64,000 nucleotides of DNA from Tetracentron sinense (lineage: Eukaryota > Streptophyta > Magnoliopsida > Trochodendrales > Trochodendraceae): assembly GCA_015143295.1 (NCBI GenBank), contig CM026570.1, positions 24,745,250-24,809,249 of the forward strand, read 5' to 3'. The notes under the pieces are model-generated. The model saw only the letters and a program-made list of their open reading frames with translations. It did not search any database and was not told where the DNA came from. Below are positions 23,400-34,734 of this stretch, piece by piece. A program made the translations under genes and the position numbers. The first letter of the stretch is position 1, and the number at the start of each line of letters is the position of its first letter.

Positions 23400-24397
23400 A
23401 GAAACGCTGTCAATGCGCTCAGAATAACGATCAACCCTTAGGTAGAGTGTCTCTCACTCTAACTCGCACTTTCTCTCTCTAACTTTTCCTTTTTCTCTCT
23501 ACACGTCAACCGAAGCACCGGGGAAGAAATCGGATGCCACCAACGCATCGGGAGCATCGAACTATCCCAAGATGGCCTCCCTTTTCTTCCCTCTCTTCTT
23601 TCTCTCTCCACATTTCTCTCTTACCACTTTCTCTCTTCTGGAGCAGAGCTTCTCCCCTTTGCAAATCGTGAGAATGAAGAGGGCTGGCCCCCTTTTTATA
23701 GACCATGGGTCATGTGCATGGCACATGACCCCTCTTGATGTGACTCATTGACCGAGTCAACGCTTTGACTATTTGACTCGATCCCTGATTTTGTCGCACT
23801 TACGGCCTCCGAAACACTACCACATGAAATTAGATTTTGACGAAACTTTAGGTGACCAAACTTAGGGTAGTTCGACACCTGCTGTAAAAATTTTGGGGCA
23901 AAATTCTGAGTTGACAACAAAAGGTAAATCCGGGAGAAAACTGCAAAACCCACTAATTTCCTGGTTTTTGACCCAAAACACGCTGCCATTTCTTCGTTTG
24001 AGATGATTAACTGCCAAAACGATAGACAGTCGTCCTCACGATCGACCAGCAAGCTGTGGTACCAGCCGCACGGAATTCTATTAGAATCCCCAACAACCAT
24101 GCAGTCCCAACGGAACTCCGGAAATCTATAATTTCCTGTTTTCTTGATTTTCTTAAGTATAAGACCCCCGCGGTCTCACGAATCGATACAAGACGTAACC
24201 GGTACGATAAGCGATCGTCTAGATAGATGAGCCGTACATTGTGTACGATTTTCGAGGAAAACCAATGAAGTTTTATCGGTACAATCCAATCCCAAACAAA
24301 AACCCACTTTTCACCAATTTAACAAACACTTACTAATTAACCTCAATTAAGGACCCATAAACACATAATTTTATTATATTAAAATTCCGGGTCGTTA
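23400..24397 (-). mobile_element. Partial copy of the solo LTR (U3 side)
   Basis: Equivalent of 14926-15857, ending GGTCGTTACA, followed by TTAAC (CTAAC in unit A). The LTR was already in place when the duplication happened. The TATAAAAAGG promoter near 23693-23700 is kept. Confidence 0.88.
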
Positions 24398-24990
24398 CAT
24401 TAACCACTCCGTTATTTCCTCCCCCACTCTCTCACATCTCTGTGGGAGTGTTCTCACAGAGACCCAAACCTCTCTTATCTTGTTCCCCATTCAACCCCAA
24501 CTCCCACACGTCTCTCTGTGGGTGTCTCTCACAAGACCCAAATCTCACCCTTTCCTCTAATTTATGATTTATCCCCTCATCCTTGTCTTTCCATCAACAC
24601 CAACGATCTATTGACCAACCCTCTCACGACCTTGATTAGTTGATCGAAATCAAGGAGAAAAGGCAGCAAATAAAATGGAGATGGAGCTCGGTTTGGGGGG
24701 ATGGAAGGAAAAAATGGAGACCTCTCACATAGGTCTCTCTCTACATGCTCTCTTGACTCTTGGTACAATAACCAAAAGCATGGGATGGCAGCATGCAAAA
24801 ACAGCAGCCAGAATAAGGAGCAGATACCGAAGAAGAAAAGGACCTCGGGTTCTCAACAGCCCCAAAAATGGGTTGGGATAGAGAGACCTCTCACAGAGGT
24901 CTCCTTACTCTCTCTTCTCTCTAGGTACAATCCAAGGGCACCAAACAACAAAGAGACGAAGCTCTCAGTCTTTCCAAAACAAGGACAACG
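24398..24990. other. CT-rich spacer, unit B copy
   Basis: Near-identical repeat of 15858-16447. No gene supported. The predicted frames here are duplicates of the same low-complexity frames in unit A. Confidence 0.5.
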
Positions 24991-25790
24991 TGTTGAGAAT
25001 GTGGTAGTTTGGGAATTGTTTGTAAGGGTATTTCTGTCCATCAATGTTAGGGCTTTATTTCTTACCCTTGTTAGTAGGGGTATTTATGTAACTTGGCTAT
25101 TTATATATATCAAGAGTAGAGAATGGAGAGATACTAGATCTCTCACTCTTTCTTCTTCTCTCTTTTCTCTTCTATCCAAAACTCTAACCCTAAATCTTAG
25201 ATTTCTCATTTCTAAATTGGTATCAAAGCATTTCTTGATCCCTCTACATCTACATCAACAAACAGCAACCAAAGTACAGTTTCTGCTGACGTCATTAGTC
25301 GTACGGCTGAAATTAGTCGTACGGCAAGAGCCCCCATGTGAGGGATTTTAAGGTCTGAATGCATAGATCTTGTTTTTAGGACTTTTTTGAGCTAATCTAC
25401 ATGTGATTTGGAGAAGTAGAAGTGGTGTTTGCTGGTTTTTTAAGAAAAATCCAGAAAAAAACATCTCCTTTACTTGTAATCTTTCTAGAGAGTTCTCAAA
25501 ACCTGGTTTGAAGAAATGAAGGTGCTGGAATGAGTTTTCCAGCCACCTATGGTCACGGTTTTGCCAGAAAACCTGGTTTTTTTTGTTTTTTGCATGTTGA
25601 AAAAGTTTGAAAACTCTTGTTTGGAGTTTATATAATGCTGGAACAGGTTCCAAAAATGGAAGGGTTTGGCTCTCTTGATTGTTGAGGTGTTGAAAGAAGA
25701 GTTGTTTGTGGACTGTGGATTTTTTTGAGTTTCTGAATAGCACCTTGAAAGTATTTAACAAAAGGTATTGGAGACAAGATAGTGTTGACA

Positions 25791-27745
25791 ATGTCGGAAG
25801 TGAATCAACCCGAGGAAGGCAACCCAAGTAGTGAATTCTCTCCTACTGGGTTAAGTGGGCATACTACGGATGCTCCAAATCAAGACCGAGTAGTACATTC
25901 TCTCCTACTGGGTTCAGTGGGCATAATACAGATGCTCCAAATCAGAAGATCACCATAGTAATGTTGAATGGTCCTAACTACCTTCCATGGTCTCAATCGG
26001 CCAGGTTGTACCTTGAAGGAAGACGAAAAATAGGCTACATCACAGGAGACCTATCTCCTCCAGACCAATCCTCTATTGCTCATCAGAAGTGGCGATCTGA
26101 GTACTCTACAGTTATTACATTGCTTCTCCACTATGTGGTGCCTGAGATAGGGAATGGTTTGTTCTTTCTGAAAACAGCCAAAGACATATGGGATACTCTA
26201 GAGCAATCATTTTCCCAAGTGATAAACATAGGCCGTATTTATCAGCTGCATCAGAGTATTTGTCAATTCAAACAGGGTGCGAAACACTGGCAGCTTACTT
26301 CTCTCAATTGAGAAGAATGTGGGACGAGTTAGATCACTATCTAGACCTTCAACTGTCCAATCCCAGTGACTTGGCTAAAGTGAAGAAGATGCTTGAAAGG
26401 AACCGTATCTTTGAGTTTTTGGCTAGGTTGAATCCTGAGTACGAATAATCCAGAGTTCAAGTGTTAGGTAGGGAGCCTCTTCCCTCCCTCAACCAAGTAT
26501 ATTCCTATCTGCTTAGTGAAGAAAGTACGAGGAGTGCTATGAGTCTCTCTACTCTGGAAAGGTCCGCCTTAGCCACTATGTCTCAGAGATGTGGTTGGGG
26601 TGGTGGTAGAGGCTGCGGTCGAAATGTGGGATTTTCTGGCGATGATAATGATAAGCTCACGTGTGAGCATTGTGGATGTACACGTCACACCAGAGAGACT
26701 TGTTGGCTTCTTCACGGTGGTCCCCAGAGAGCTTAGACTGTTGGGCTTTGTGGTTGCCGTTCTACGGGACGCTTTGGGAAAGGAGGTGGAACCTTTGCTC
26801 ACTCAGCTACTTCAGTTCGCTCCTCCTGGACTACCTTTACAGACAGTGATTCTCCCTTCGTTCCTGCTGCTTTGCCTACCTCTTCAGAGAGCTCTACACT
26901 ATCTCAGTTAGAAGTTGATGTTTTCGCCTTTTTTGTCTCAGTTGGAGCCCCCCCCCCCCCCCCTCTACATCTGCTGCTTCATCTTTAGCTTATTCAGGTA
27001 CCTCGGCTTCCGCTCATAGTGTCACCTATTCTACTACTAGTCCTTCCTAGATCATTGATTCAGGAGCCACTGATCGCATGACAGGTATGTCCTCACTTTT
27101 CTCCACTTACAATATTTGTTCCCGTAAAGATAGAGTTAGGGTGGCTGATGGGACGCACTCTTCCATTTCGTGCAGGGGTAGTATTGTTGCTACTCCTTCT
27201 ATCCATCTATCTTATGTTTTACATGTCTCCAATTTTGCTGCTAATATATCTGTGAGTAATATTACAAAATTTTTGAATTGTAGTGTCACATTCTTTCCCA
27301 CCCATTCTCTTTTTCAGGATTTGGAAACGAGGAAGACAATTGGTAGTGGACATAAGGAAGGAGGCCTATACCTGCTCGATCCTCTACCGCAATGGCCTCA
27401 TCAATCGTGTTTTGGCAGTAGCTCGCATGCTACTAATGTGATCAGTGGCATCAATGGCTTGGACACCCTCCTTTTTGTTATTATAAAAATTATTTCCTCA
27501 GCTTGTGTTGTCTTCAAATTTTGAGTTGAATTGTGAACCTTGTGTTCTTGCAAAAAGTTGTAGATCTTCATACTCTTTTCATGGAAATAGAAGTAGTGCC
27601 CCTTTTGATATCATAAATCTTGAAGTTTGGGGACCTTCTCCCATTGTCTCCTTATTTGGTTACAAATACTTTGTCACTTTTTTTGACGATTATTCTCGGG
27701 TTACTTGGGTGTATCTTCTTAAAGTTAAGAGTGACATCTTTTCTG
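25791..27745 (+). pseudogene. copia gag, protease and partial integrase, copy B
   Basis: Gag opens MSEVNQPEEG like copy A. The gag frameshift (about 26188-26311) and the TAA after NPEYE are shared with copy A. The zinc knuckle is CEHCGCTRHTRETC. Protease keeps the usual Ala in DSGATDRMT, but the Trp before it is a stop (S*IIDSG). Integrase is present only to the first catalytic region (FFDDYSRVTWVYLLKVK). A run of 16 C at 26948-26963 adds a shift not in copy A. Confidence 0.9.
26948..26963. repeat. C homopolymer (16)
   Basis: Expanded from a C7 run in copy A at about 18388. Length may be unreliable in assembly. Confidence 0.85.
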
Positions 27746-28376
27746 CCTTTCAACCACAATTTGGGCAGATGAAGATGATAACAATAACCAAAACGAGACA
27801 GCAAAAGCAAGAAACACAGCAATGCTCTCGGTTAGCCACAAGAGAAGAAGAGATTAAAGAGATCTCCAATAGCGATCTCTCTCTCCAATGGTGTGAAAGT
27901 TTTTTTATCTAAATCAAATCAAATGAACCTCTCACAGCGGGTCCTCTTCCTCAAATACACATGGCAGCAGTCTCCTGATATTTGGAGCCGATCTGCTTGT
28001 CGGATCCTCAAAGAGGGTGTCGTTGTCCACAAGGTGGGCAGATTTCACTCCATCAACATAAGGGAACCATTCACAACGGGTTCTCTCCCACTACCTTACA
28101 AGGGTTCTCTTCGAATAACGTGGCAAAAACCCAATAGCTCGAGACCGACCTTCAGGCTAGATCGTACAATCACATGCCTTCAGGTTAGACCACACATAAT
28201 CGCACCCTCTAGAAGGGACCCATTCAGTGGGCTAAACCCTTCGATCGGGCCTTAGGGCTCACTGGTTATGAGGGTCCATAATCCAAGTTGGTTGTGGGAA
28301 CTCCCCCATTTTGAAAATTCACCAAAAGGGGGGAGGTGTTGCCCAATTTGCTGTAGAATATAATGGATAGGCTCAT

Positions 28377-28694
28377 GGGTCACTCCAGATGTAATTGATC
28401 CTATGGGTCACCCCAGAAGCAACCGGCCCTGTGGGTCGCTGCATATGCAACAAACCCAATCGGTCACTCCAGAAGCAACTGACCCTACGGTCGCTCCAGA
28501 AGCAATCGACACTACGAGTCACTCCAAATGCAACTAACTCTATGGGTTAATCTAGAAGCAATTTACCCTATGGGTCACTCCAGAAGCAGCTGACCCTATG
28601 GGTTGCCCCAAAAGCAACTGACCCTACAGGTCGCCCCATAAGCAAATTGACCCTACAGGTTACCCCATATGCAATTGACCCTACAGGTCGCTCC
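28377..28694. repeat. 28-bp minisatellite, unit B copy
   Basis: Same array as at 22755-23072, with the same order of unit variants. It was copied with the whole segment, not expanded independently. Confidence 0.92.
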
Positions 28695-29006
28695 AACAAC
28701 AAAGACCTCAATAAAGCACTTGTAAGTAAGCCCAAATGGGGTTTGGGCACTCCCTTGAATAAAATTATATATTTTATTCATATTATTTCTTCTCTAGCTC
28801 TTCTTCTTAATTAATGGTTTTTTCCCAAACCTGGGAAGGTAATCAACAACCTGGGTTTACCCAAATTGAAAGATAGTCCCCAACAAAATAATAAACTCCA
28901 CACTACAAATGGGGTAATTTGACAAAACCTAAGGTCTCATCTCTTGAGACCGCTCGAAATTTGTGTGTTACAAACTTACAATGATTAGCGGCTTAGTGTT
29001 GATTAA

Positions 29007-30130
29007 GGCACGGCGTTCGATAAATTTGGTGGCCTACTAATGAATCTATTGCTACTTCTTGAAGTGGTCATATGGAGATGAGGTACCAAGAGAGAAGGTC
29101 ACTATGGCCTAAACGTAGGCCTCTATGGGCCTACAAATGATCCTTTACAGTCTTAACCTCTATAGGCCTCTGAAGATAGCCTCTAAAGGCTTAAAGTGGG
29201 CTTCTATGGGCAGAGAGAGTGAGCCTCAAAGAGCTTGATAACAGTTCCTTCAAAAGTCTTGGGAAGGGGCCGCCTCATTAGGCCAAGAAAAATAGCCTTG
29301 ATGGGCTTAATATGGGCCTCTATGGGCTGAGAGCGTCAGCCTCTATGGGCCTCCTACAACCAATATGGGCTTATGGTGGGCCTCTATGGGCTACAGCTAC
29401 GCTAATGGGACTGAATTCAACTTCAGCTGGGGCTTATGTATAGCCCACGAGCATGACAAGCTTTTTTTGCTCTTCTTCCATACAAACTAAATGAGAGAGG
29501 GATTAACCCTAAGGAAAGAGAATGGTGGTGAATGAATGGAAGCAAATCGATGGCAATGAAGTAGCATAGGCAATGCTAGGGAATGAAGAGTAACACAGCA
29601 ACGGCTCGGGTAGGTGCATAAGCTCAAATCAAATCCACCTCTAGATGCACCACCCATTGGGACCAATGGCATGCGCCTCCTACTTGGTCCAATGGTTTGC
29701 ACCACCTATTGGATCCCATAGTGTGTGCCATCCATTTGATCTAATTGTGTGCACTTACAATTTGACCCAATGGCACGCGCCACCCATTTGATCCAATGGA
29801 AAGCACTGCCCATGCGCTGCCCATCTCATCCATCTCATTCAATGGGATGAACCACCCATTTTGATCAATGGAATGCGCTGCTCAATTTAACCAACAGGGC
29901 GCAGGCTTCTAGAAGAATCTACCAAATACCAATGGGGGCATTTGGATTGGATTTTATTAGCCAAAAATCAATTCTGATCAAATTGATTATGTAGAAATTA
30001 ACGGTCAAATAATAGTGTTTTGTCGCCCCACCATTAAGCCTATGCATAAACTAATCTGAGGGTTATGATTCAATGAATTTCATTTTTAAAAAATCTCAAA
30101 AACAGAGAGAGAGAGAATCTATGTTGCATT
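29007..30130. repeat. Degenerate repeats: GGCCTCTATGGGC motif and CCAATGG arrays
   Basis: From 29100 to 29400 the motif GGGCCTCTATGGGC or a near form recurs about eight times at irregular spacing. From 29640 to 29905 a degenerate unit of about 35 bp (GCGCCACCCATTTGATCCAATGG) repeats about seven times. No gene recognised. Confidence 0.7.
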
Positions 30131-30153
30131 TCATGAAGCTTCACCCACCAAAA

Positions 30154-30366
30154 CTAACAAAATCCCACAAGAAGTGGAGCTAAACATAGAGAATGAGAAA
30201 GACCTCGTAATGGAAATGGAGAGGAGGAACGCTTGAAGGAGGAAAGGCAGTTGAGACGCCGTCCAAAGATAGCGGTCCTCCGGCAGGCGACGGCGACGGC
30301 GGCAGCAGAGGTAGTTGAAGTGGTGGTAGTTAGAGCACAAGTCATCTCTCCCCATTCTGCTACCAT
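30154..30366 (-). other. Possible first exon encoding a plastid transit peptide
   Basis: A 70-codon minus-strand frame. After an initial MVAEWGE it is rich in Thr, Ser, Ala and Arg and almost free of acidic residues (MTCALTTTTSTTSAAAVA, then CRRTAIFGRR and FKRSSSPFPLRG). That composition fits a chloroplast transit peptide. An ATAAAAAG sequence at about 30410-30416 sits some 45-50 bp upstream of the ATG. No downstream exon was found and the frame ends in a stop, so if genuine it is a promoter plus first-exon remnant. Chance composition from GC-rich CGG repeats is the alternative. Confidence 0.35.
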
Positions 30367-30482
30367 TTGGCCAAAACTCAGCCTCTTTTAAATTTCCCAA
30401 TTTCCGCTCTTTTTATGCTTCTGTTTTTGTGGCTCTCCCTCTCGGATAAGGTGATATGGATGGGGTGGGTGGCCTTGTGAGA

Positions 30483-30791
30483 TCGAATCACAGCCAATCA
30501 GCGATTGAACTAAGCACCCACAGGTCAACACGTGTCCTTATACCATGGTCAAGATTCACTTAACAATCTAACCTTGGTTTTTAGAAATTTTTTTTTTTTA
30601 TTTTAATTAACTCTAAGGGTTAAAATTTCTTAACTCAAAGGTTAAATTTTTTCTAATACCAAGGTTAGACTGTTGAGCCCTAAGAGGTAGGAAATCTCAA
30701 CCATGGTTAATAGGAGTTTAAAAGGACATGTGTCGACCTTTGGGTGTGATTGAACTATCCCTGAGTTCAATTGTGATTAACTGTGATTCGA
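30483..30791. mobile_element. Foldback MITE
   Basis: Long inverted arms: TCGAATCACAG...GGTCAACACGTGTCC on the left is matched by GGACATGTGTCGACC...CTGTGATTCGA on the right, arms about 150 bp with mismatches. No coding capacity. The internal blocks (ACACGTGTCC, CATGGTCAAGATT, AACCTTGGTTTTTAG) are also present in the foldback element at 49546-49877 and partly at 31620-31770. Confidence 0.75.
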
Positions 30792-30823
30792 ACTGGCATT
30801 GATGGTATGGCCTTCGTTGTAGG

Positions 30824-31364
30824 TAGAGGTGTATCCGAACCAAGCTAGCTCGAAGTTCGGCTCGGCTTGGCCCGAAAAAGTTCGGCTTGCGTTTGAAAAA
30901 TAGGCTTGATTGAGCCAAGCTGAGCTATTTTTTGAGTTTGAAAATGTATTCAAGCCGAGCTTGAGCCAAGGCCTGTTTGATTCGACTCAACTCGAAGCTT
31001 GACCCAATTGAGGCTCAGTTCGGCACGAGCTCGGCTCGCTTTAATATTATATAAAAAAATAATATTATATATAGAAGTAACATAATTATTATTATTATAT
31101 ATAATATATAATATTATATATTTATATACATAATAAAAATATTATTATTTTTATTTAAAAATTATTTTCTAATAATTCAATCTGAGCTCAAGCTATGTCG
31201 AGCTCAAATCAATTCAAGCCCGAGCCTAATTAAGCAGGTTCAAGCTGAGCTCGAACATAGATGAAAAAATTTCAAACCGAACCGAGCTCAAGCATAGATG
31301 AAAAATTTTCAAACCAAGTCAAGCAGAGCCAAGCCTAACTCAGCTCGACTCGGATAAACCCCTA
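30824..31364. mobile_element. hAT-type MITE with 8-bp target duplication
   Basis: Termini TAGAGGTGTATCCGA and TCGGATAAACCCCTA are imperfect inverted repeats. The perfect 8-bp direct repeat GTTGTAGG flanks both sides (30816-30823 and 31365-31372), the duplication length of hAT transposons. The interior is rich in TCGGCTCG/CGAGC-type motifs that also form inverted arms around an AT-rich centre. Non-autonomous, no ORF. Confidence 0.85.
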
Positions 31365-31399
31365 GTTGTAGGGTTGTCAATGAGTAGTAGGGTAAGGAT

Positions 31400-31557
31400 T
31401 AGTGTTGCAAATGGATCCGGATATTATCGGATCATTTTTTAATCCGTTTCTGAATGGATCGAATTGGAATAATAAAACGATATTTGTTTAATACTCGAAG
31501 CGGATATGAATAGTAGTGTATCCGCTCCGCTAAATATCTGACTCATTCCTATTATAT

Positions 31558-31592
<35 letters not shown>

Positions 31593-31855
31593 TATGAGAA
31601 ATGATTGTTTCCGTGTGCAAGTTCTGGGGGCCAGAACGCAGGCGCGTTTATGGGATGTCATGTGCCTTTTTAAAAATATCCACTAATTGTACCTCTTTTA
31701 ATACCCACTAACTGTGGTTAAGATTCATTCACCATTAGGGTTCATCCATCTTACCTTAGTTTTTAGATAATCAATTCACTTTCTTCGGATATCTATTCGA
31801 ATAATTATTTGAGTTAACGAATTCAGATTGGAATCGGTATCCATTGACACTCCTA
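31400..31855. mobile_element. Probable second MITE, interrupted
   Basis: Left end TAGTGTTGCAAATGGATCC and right end GGTATCCATTGACACTCCTA are imperfect inverted repeats resembling plant hAT MITE ends. An AT microsatellite (31561-31590) and a piece of the foldback-MITE family (31620-31770) lie inside. No convincing target duplication was found. Confidence 0.5.
31561..31590. repeat. (TA)n microsatellite
   Basis: Fifteen TA units. Confidence 0.95.
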
Positions 31856-32029
31856 TTTATTGGTTTACAGTGTTACCAAATGCTACCTTCTCATTGATGA
31901 AAACAATTATTGACAAGGATCTAATTGCAATTGAACTCCGGAGATTCGTACTCACAAAGCCCCTTTAACTACCCTTTTAACTCTAGTTAAGAGGTTTCAA
32001 TCCTTAGTGTTAATATGTTTTTAATCCGG

Positions 32030-33963
32030 GGTTCTACAAGTACATACCATAACATATATTAGAGCACCAACTGCGTTAGCATATGGAATTTGAGCCATAT
32101 ACTCATGCTCCTCATTTATACTCGGAGACCTCAAAGCGCTAAGTTTAAAATGAAGGGCCAAAGGTGTACTTACAAGTTTTGTTTTTTCGTCCATACCAAA
32201 TCGTTGTAGCACTTTCTTCAAATACTGTGTTTGTGACAAACTTTTCCCTTCATTTTGTCCCTTTTAATCTCCTTACCTAATATTTTCTTAGCTTCTCCAA
32301 GGTCCTTCACTTCAAATTCAATCCTCAACTGAGACTTCAACCTGTCTATCTCCGCCTTGCTCTTAGATGCAATGAGCATGTCATCTACATATAAGAGTAA
32401 ATATATGAAGGAACCATCAAGAAGCTTCCGAAAATACACACAATGGTCGAATTGACTTTTTGTGTACTTTTGCTCCATCATAAAACGATAAAATCGCTTG
32501 TACCACTGTCTTGGAGACTGTTTCAAACCATACAACAACTTTCTCAGTTTGCAAGCTCAATTCTCTTTACCAGTCACCTTGTACCCATCTGGTTGAGACA
32601 TGTATAATTTCTCCTCCAAATCACTATATAAGAAGGCAGTTTTGACATCAAGTTGTGCTAACTCGAGATCAAACTGAGTAACCAAAGATAGCAAAATTCG
32701 AATAGAAGAATGCTTAACGACGGGAGAAAAAACTTCATTGTAATCCATCCCTTCCTTCTGTGCATAACTTTTGCCACCAAACTAGTCTTGAATCTCACAC
32801 TGTCATTTCCTGAAGAACCTTCCTTCTTTGTATATACCCACTTGCAACCAATTGCTTTCTTTCCCTTTAGAAGCTGTACTAACTCACATGTCTGATTTTT
32901 GTAAAGTGACTCTATCTCCTCATTGATTCCCTTCTTCCACTCTACATTTTCTGAATTTTTCAAGGCTTTTATGTAAGTTAGTGGAACATCATCATCAACT
33001 ACTGGAGGTACATAAGCCACCAAGTTAGCAAATCTTACAGATTTTCGAGCTTCTCTTCTAGGTCTACTGGCTGCAATAGAATCTGATTGTTGTGGGGTTA
33101 CATGAACTGAAGCTTTTTCTTCAACTGAACCTGAGTCATCACCACCTGAATCTCTTATGGGACAATTGACTGTATGAACAATCTTCATTGGAACCACTGG
33201 AGCCTCAAACTCCACTTGCTTCGAAATCTCATTTTTTATACTCTCCTTCTGAGAATCCTTCTGCTTCATTTGATTTACCATCTCAGACTCCACAAAAGTC
33301 ACATCCCTCTTTAAAACAAATTTCTTTTCATTTGGACACCAAAGTTTGTATCCCTTCACACTTGTGCTAAAGCCCAAAAATATAGTTTTCTTGGCTTTAG
33401 GGTCCAGCTTAGTTTATTTGACACGAAAATAAGCATGACAATGGAAGAGTCTTTTCTTCAAAGTCTATATCCCTTCTCACTTCAAGATTTTGCAAATAAG
33501 CAAGAATTTTATTATAACTATTCAAATGCTCAGTGATAGTAGTACCTGGTTTATACCCAAAACGGAAGAGTCTTTTCATCAAATAGAGTCAGTTTTCAAT
33601 GCTCTTGGTCATATACTTGTTCTCCAATTTCTTCCATAACTTCTTAGCCGAAGTTTCTTTCATCACAAAATATTTTTGATCTTTAGCGAGACAAAGCTTG
33701 ATGGTGCCGTAAGCCTAGCGATTTGTTTTATTCAAATCCTTCTCTTCTATATTGTCGGGTTTATCTTCCAGAGCAATATCCAACTCTTGTTGGATTAGAA
33801 CATCCAAAACTTCGCATTGCCACATGCCAAAGTTATTTCTTCCATCAAATTTCTCAACTTCAAATTTTGCATTCGAAACCATAGTTCTAGCCACCAATGC
33901 GGGTCTTGAAGAAGAACCCTCAGCAACTGCTTCGCTCGTTTCCACCATTAATCCAATCCGCAT
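32030..33963 (-). pseudogene. Ty1/copia polyprotein remnant (gag start, integrase tail, reverse transcriptase)
   Basis: Minus-strand remnant. The gag N-terminus (SNAKFEVEKFDGRNNFGMWQ) lies at 33963-33715 and continues in shifted frame to about 33500. It jumps to the integrase C-terminal part (TIFLGFSTSVKGYKLWCPNE) at 33390, so protease and the integrase core are deleted. The linker and reverse transcriptase follow (GCKWVYTKKEGS, LDVKTAFLYSDLEEKLYM, LYGLKQSPRQWYKRFYRFM, YVDDMLIASKS). It ends inside the post-polymerase region at about 32030 (ANAVGALIYVMVCT), with no RNase H. Gag and the YVDDM box resemble Tnt1/Tork-type elements; that lineage is inference. Confidence 0.9.
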
Positions 33964-33995
33964 AAATCAATCAATACCGAGGTTAAAACCTGGGT

Positions 33996-34007
33996 GCTCT
34001 GATACCA
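33996..34007 (-). other. Primer binding site of the minus-strand copia
   Basis: TGGTATCAGAGC on the minus strand, exact complement type for initiator Met-tRNA, about 33 bp before the gag start. The LTR would begin next to it. Confidence 0.9.
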
Positions 34008-34010
34008 ATT

Positions 34011-34225
34011 TGTTGTGTGAAAGCGTGCAAATCAAAATGAAACGAATCCAACTCCAAATGCGCCCTTAGGCGCCATGCACCTGAAGGTGCTCAAACCTGA
34101 GAGATATTGATCAAGTCCAAACAGTTTTGACAAATTTCGACAAAACTCCGGCCGTTATGTAAAGATTTCCTTGATATCTGGCAAAATAGGGAAGGGCTAC
34201 GACGATTTCCGATGACCTGTAATTG
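34011..34225 (-). repeat. 5' LTR remnant of the minus-strand copia
   Basis: TGTTGTGTGAAAG (plus strand) adjoins the primer site and so marks the inner LTR end (...CACAACA on the minus strand). The outer boundary cannot be fixed because no second LTR is present; the end given is approximate. Confidence 0.45.
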
Positions 34226-34520
34226 TAAATTAAGGTAGATCCAATTGTGATGCAAATAAGGCAGCTTTAGTTCAATAGAACGGTAATCACATGTATGGCT
34301 TGGGGCTACAGATATGATTTCTTCATCCAAAACTTAGGTCTTAAAGAATTAACGGGAAGAAAGGAAATTTGATTTGTTCATTCAGATTTAATGTTGCCTC
34401 CACAAAGGATTACAAGATGGCATAACATTTAAAGACTAGCATATGTGGGATTAAGTCTGAACTTAGGATGCTTAATATAATCGTCATATGAAGTACAAAA
34501 ATTACAAATTCTTGGCAGTG
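34225..34520. repeat. Dispersed duplicate, left arm
   Basis: Shares with 36765-37400 the blocks GGCTTGGGGCT.CAGATATGA, TTCTTCATCCAAAACTT, GTCTTAAAGAATTAA, ATTCAGATTTAATGTT and CTTAATATAATC.TCATATGA. Its right end resembles the 3' UTR of the RING genes. Confidence 0.8.
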
Positions 34521-34734
34521 TTTTTGGCCATGACCAAAACAGAGCTTGTGGTTATTCTTTAATTAAATTTTAAATAAGTCTTTAATGACTAATTACTATC
34601 TTAATGACTAATTACTATCTGAAAGCATTTTTTATATCTAATATGTAGTTGGTTTAAGAGTTCCTGAATCTAATAGAAATTAGAAATACGGTAATAAGTG
34701 CTTGGACGTGAGCAGTAGAGTTTGCGCAACTCCT

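Larger units (their letters stand above)
24991..27752 (+). mobile_element. Ty1/copia retrotransposon, copy B, truncated in integrase
   Basis: Left LTR 24991-25215 (TGTTGAG, preceded by CAACG as in copy A), primer site TGGTATCAAAGC at 25218-25229, gag, protease, and integrase up to KVKSDIFSAFQ. It ends abruptly at 27751, where unit sequence equivalent to 22132 follows. There is no reverse transcriptase, RNase H or right LTR. It is a duplicate of copy A's insertion, not an independent one, because the flank and gag lesions are shared. Confidence 0.93.
23400..29006. repeat. Tandem segmental duplication, unit B (internally deleted)
   Basis: Second copy of unit A, separated from it by about 14 bp. 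It lacks the segment corresponding to 19181-22133 of unit A, hence 5.6 kb instead of 8.5 kb. Confidence 0.9.

Noticed and set aside
24701-25351. 216-codon frame spanning the copia left LTR
   Set aside because: Crosses the LTR and primer site; the equivalent in unit A is broken, so it is open by chance.
23400-29006. Second independent copia insertion
   Set aside because: Identical CAACG flank, shared gag frameshift and shared surrounding DNA show it is the same insertion copied by segmental duplication.
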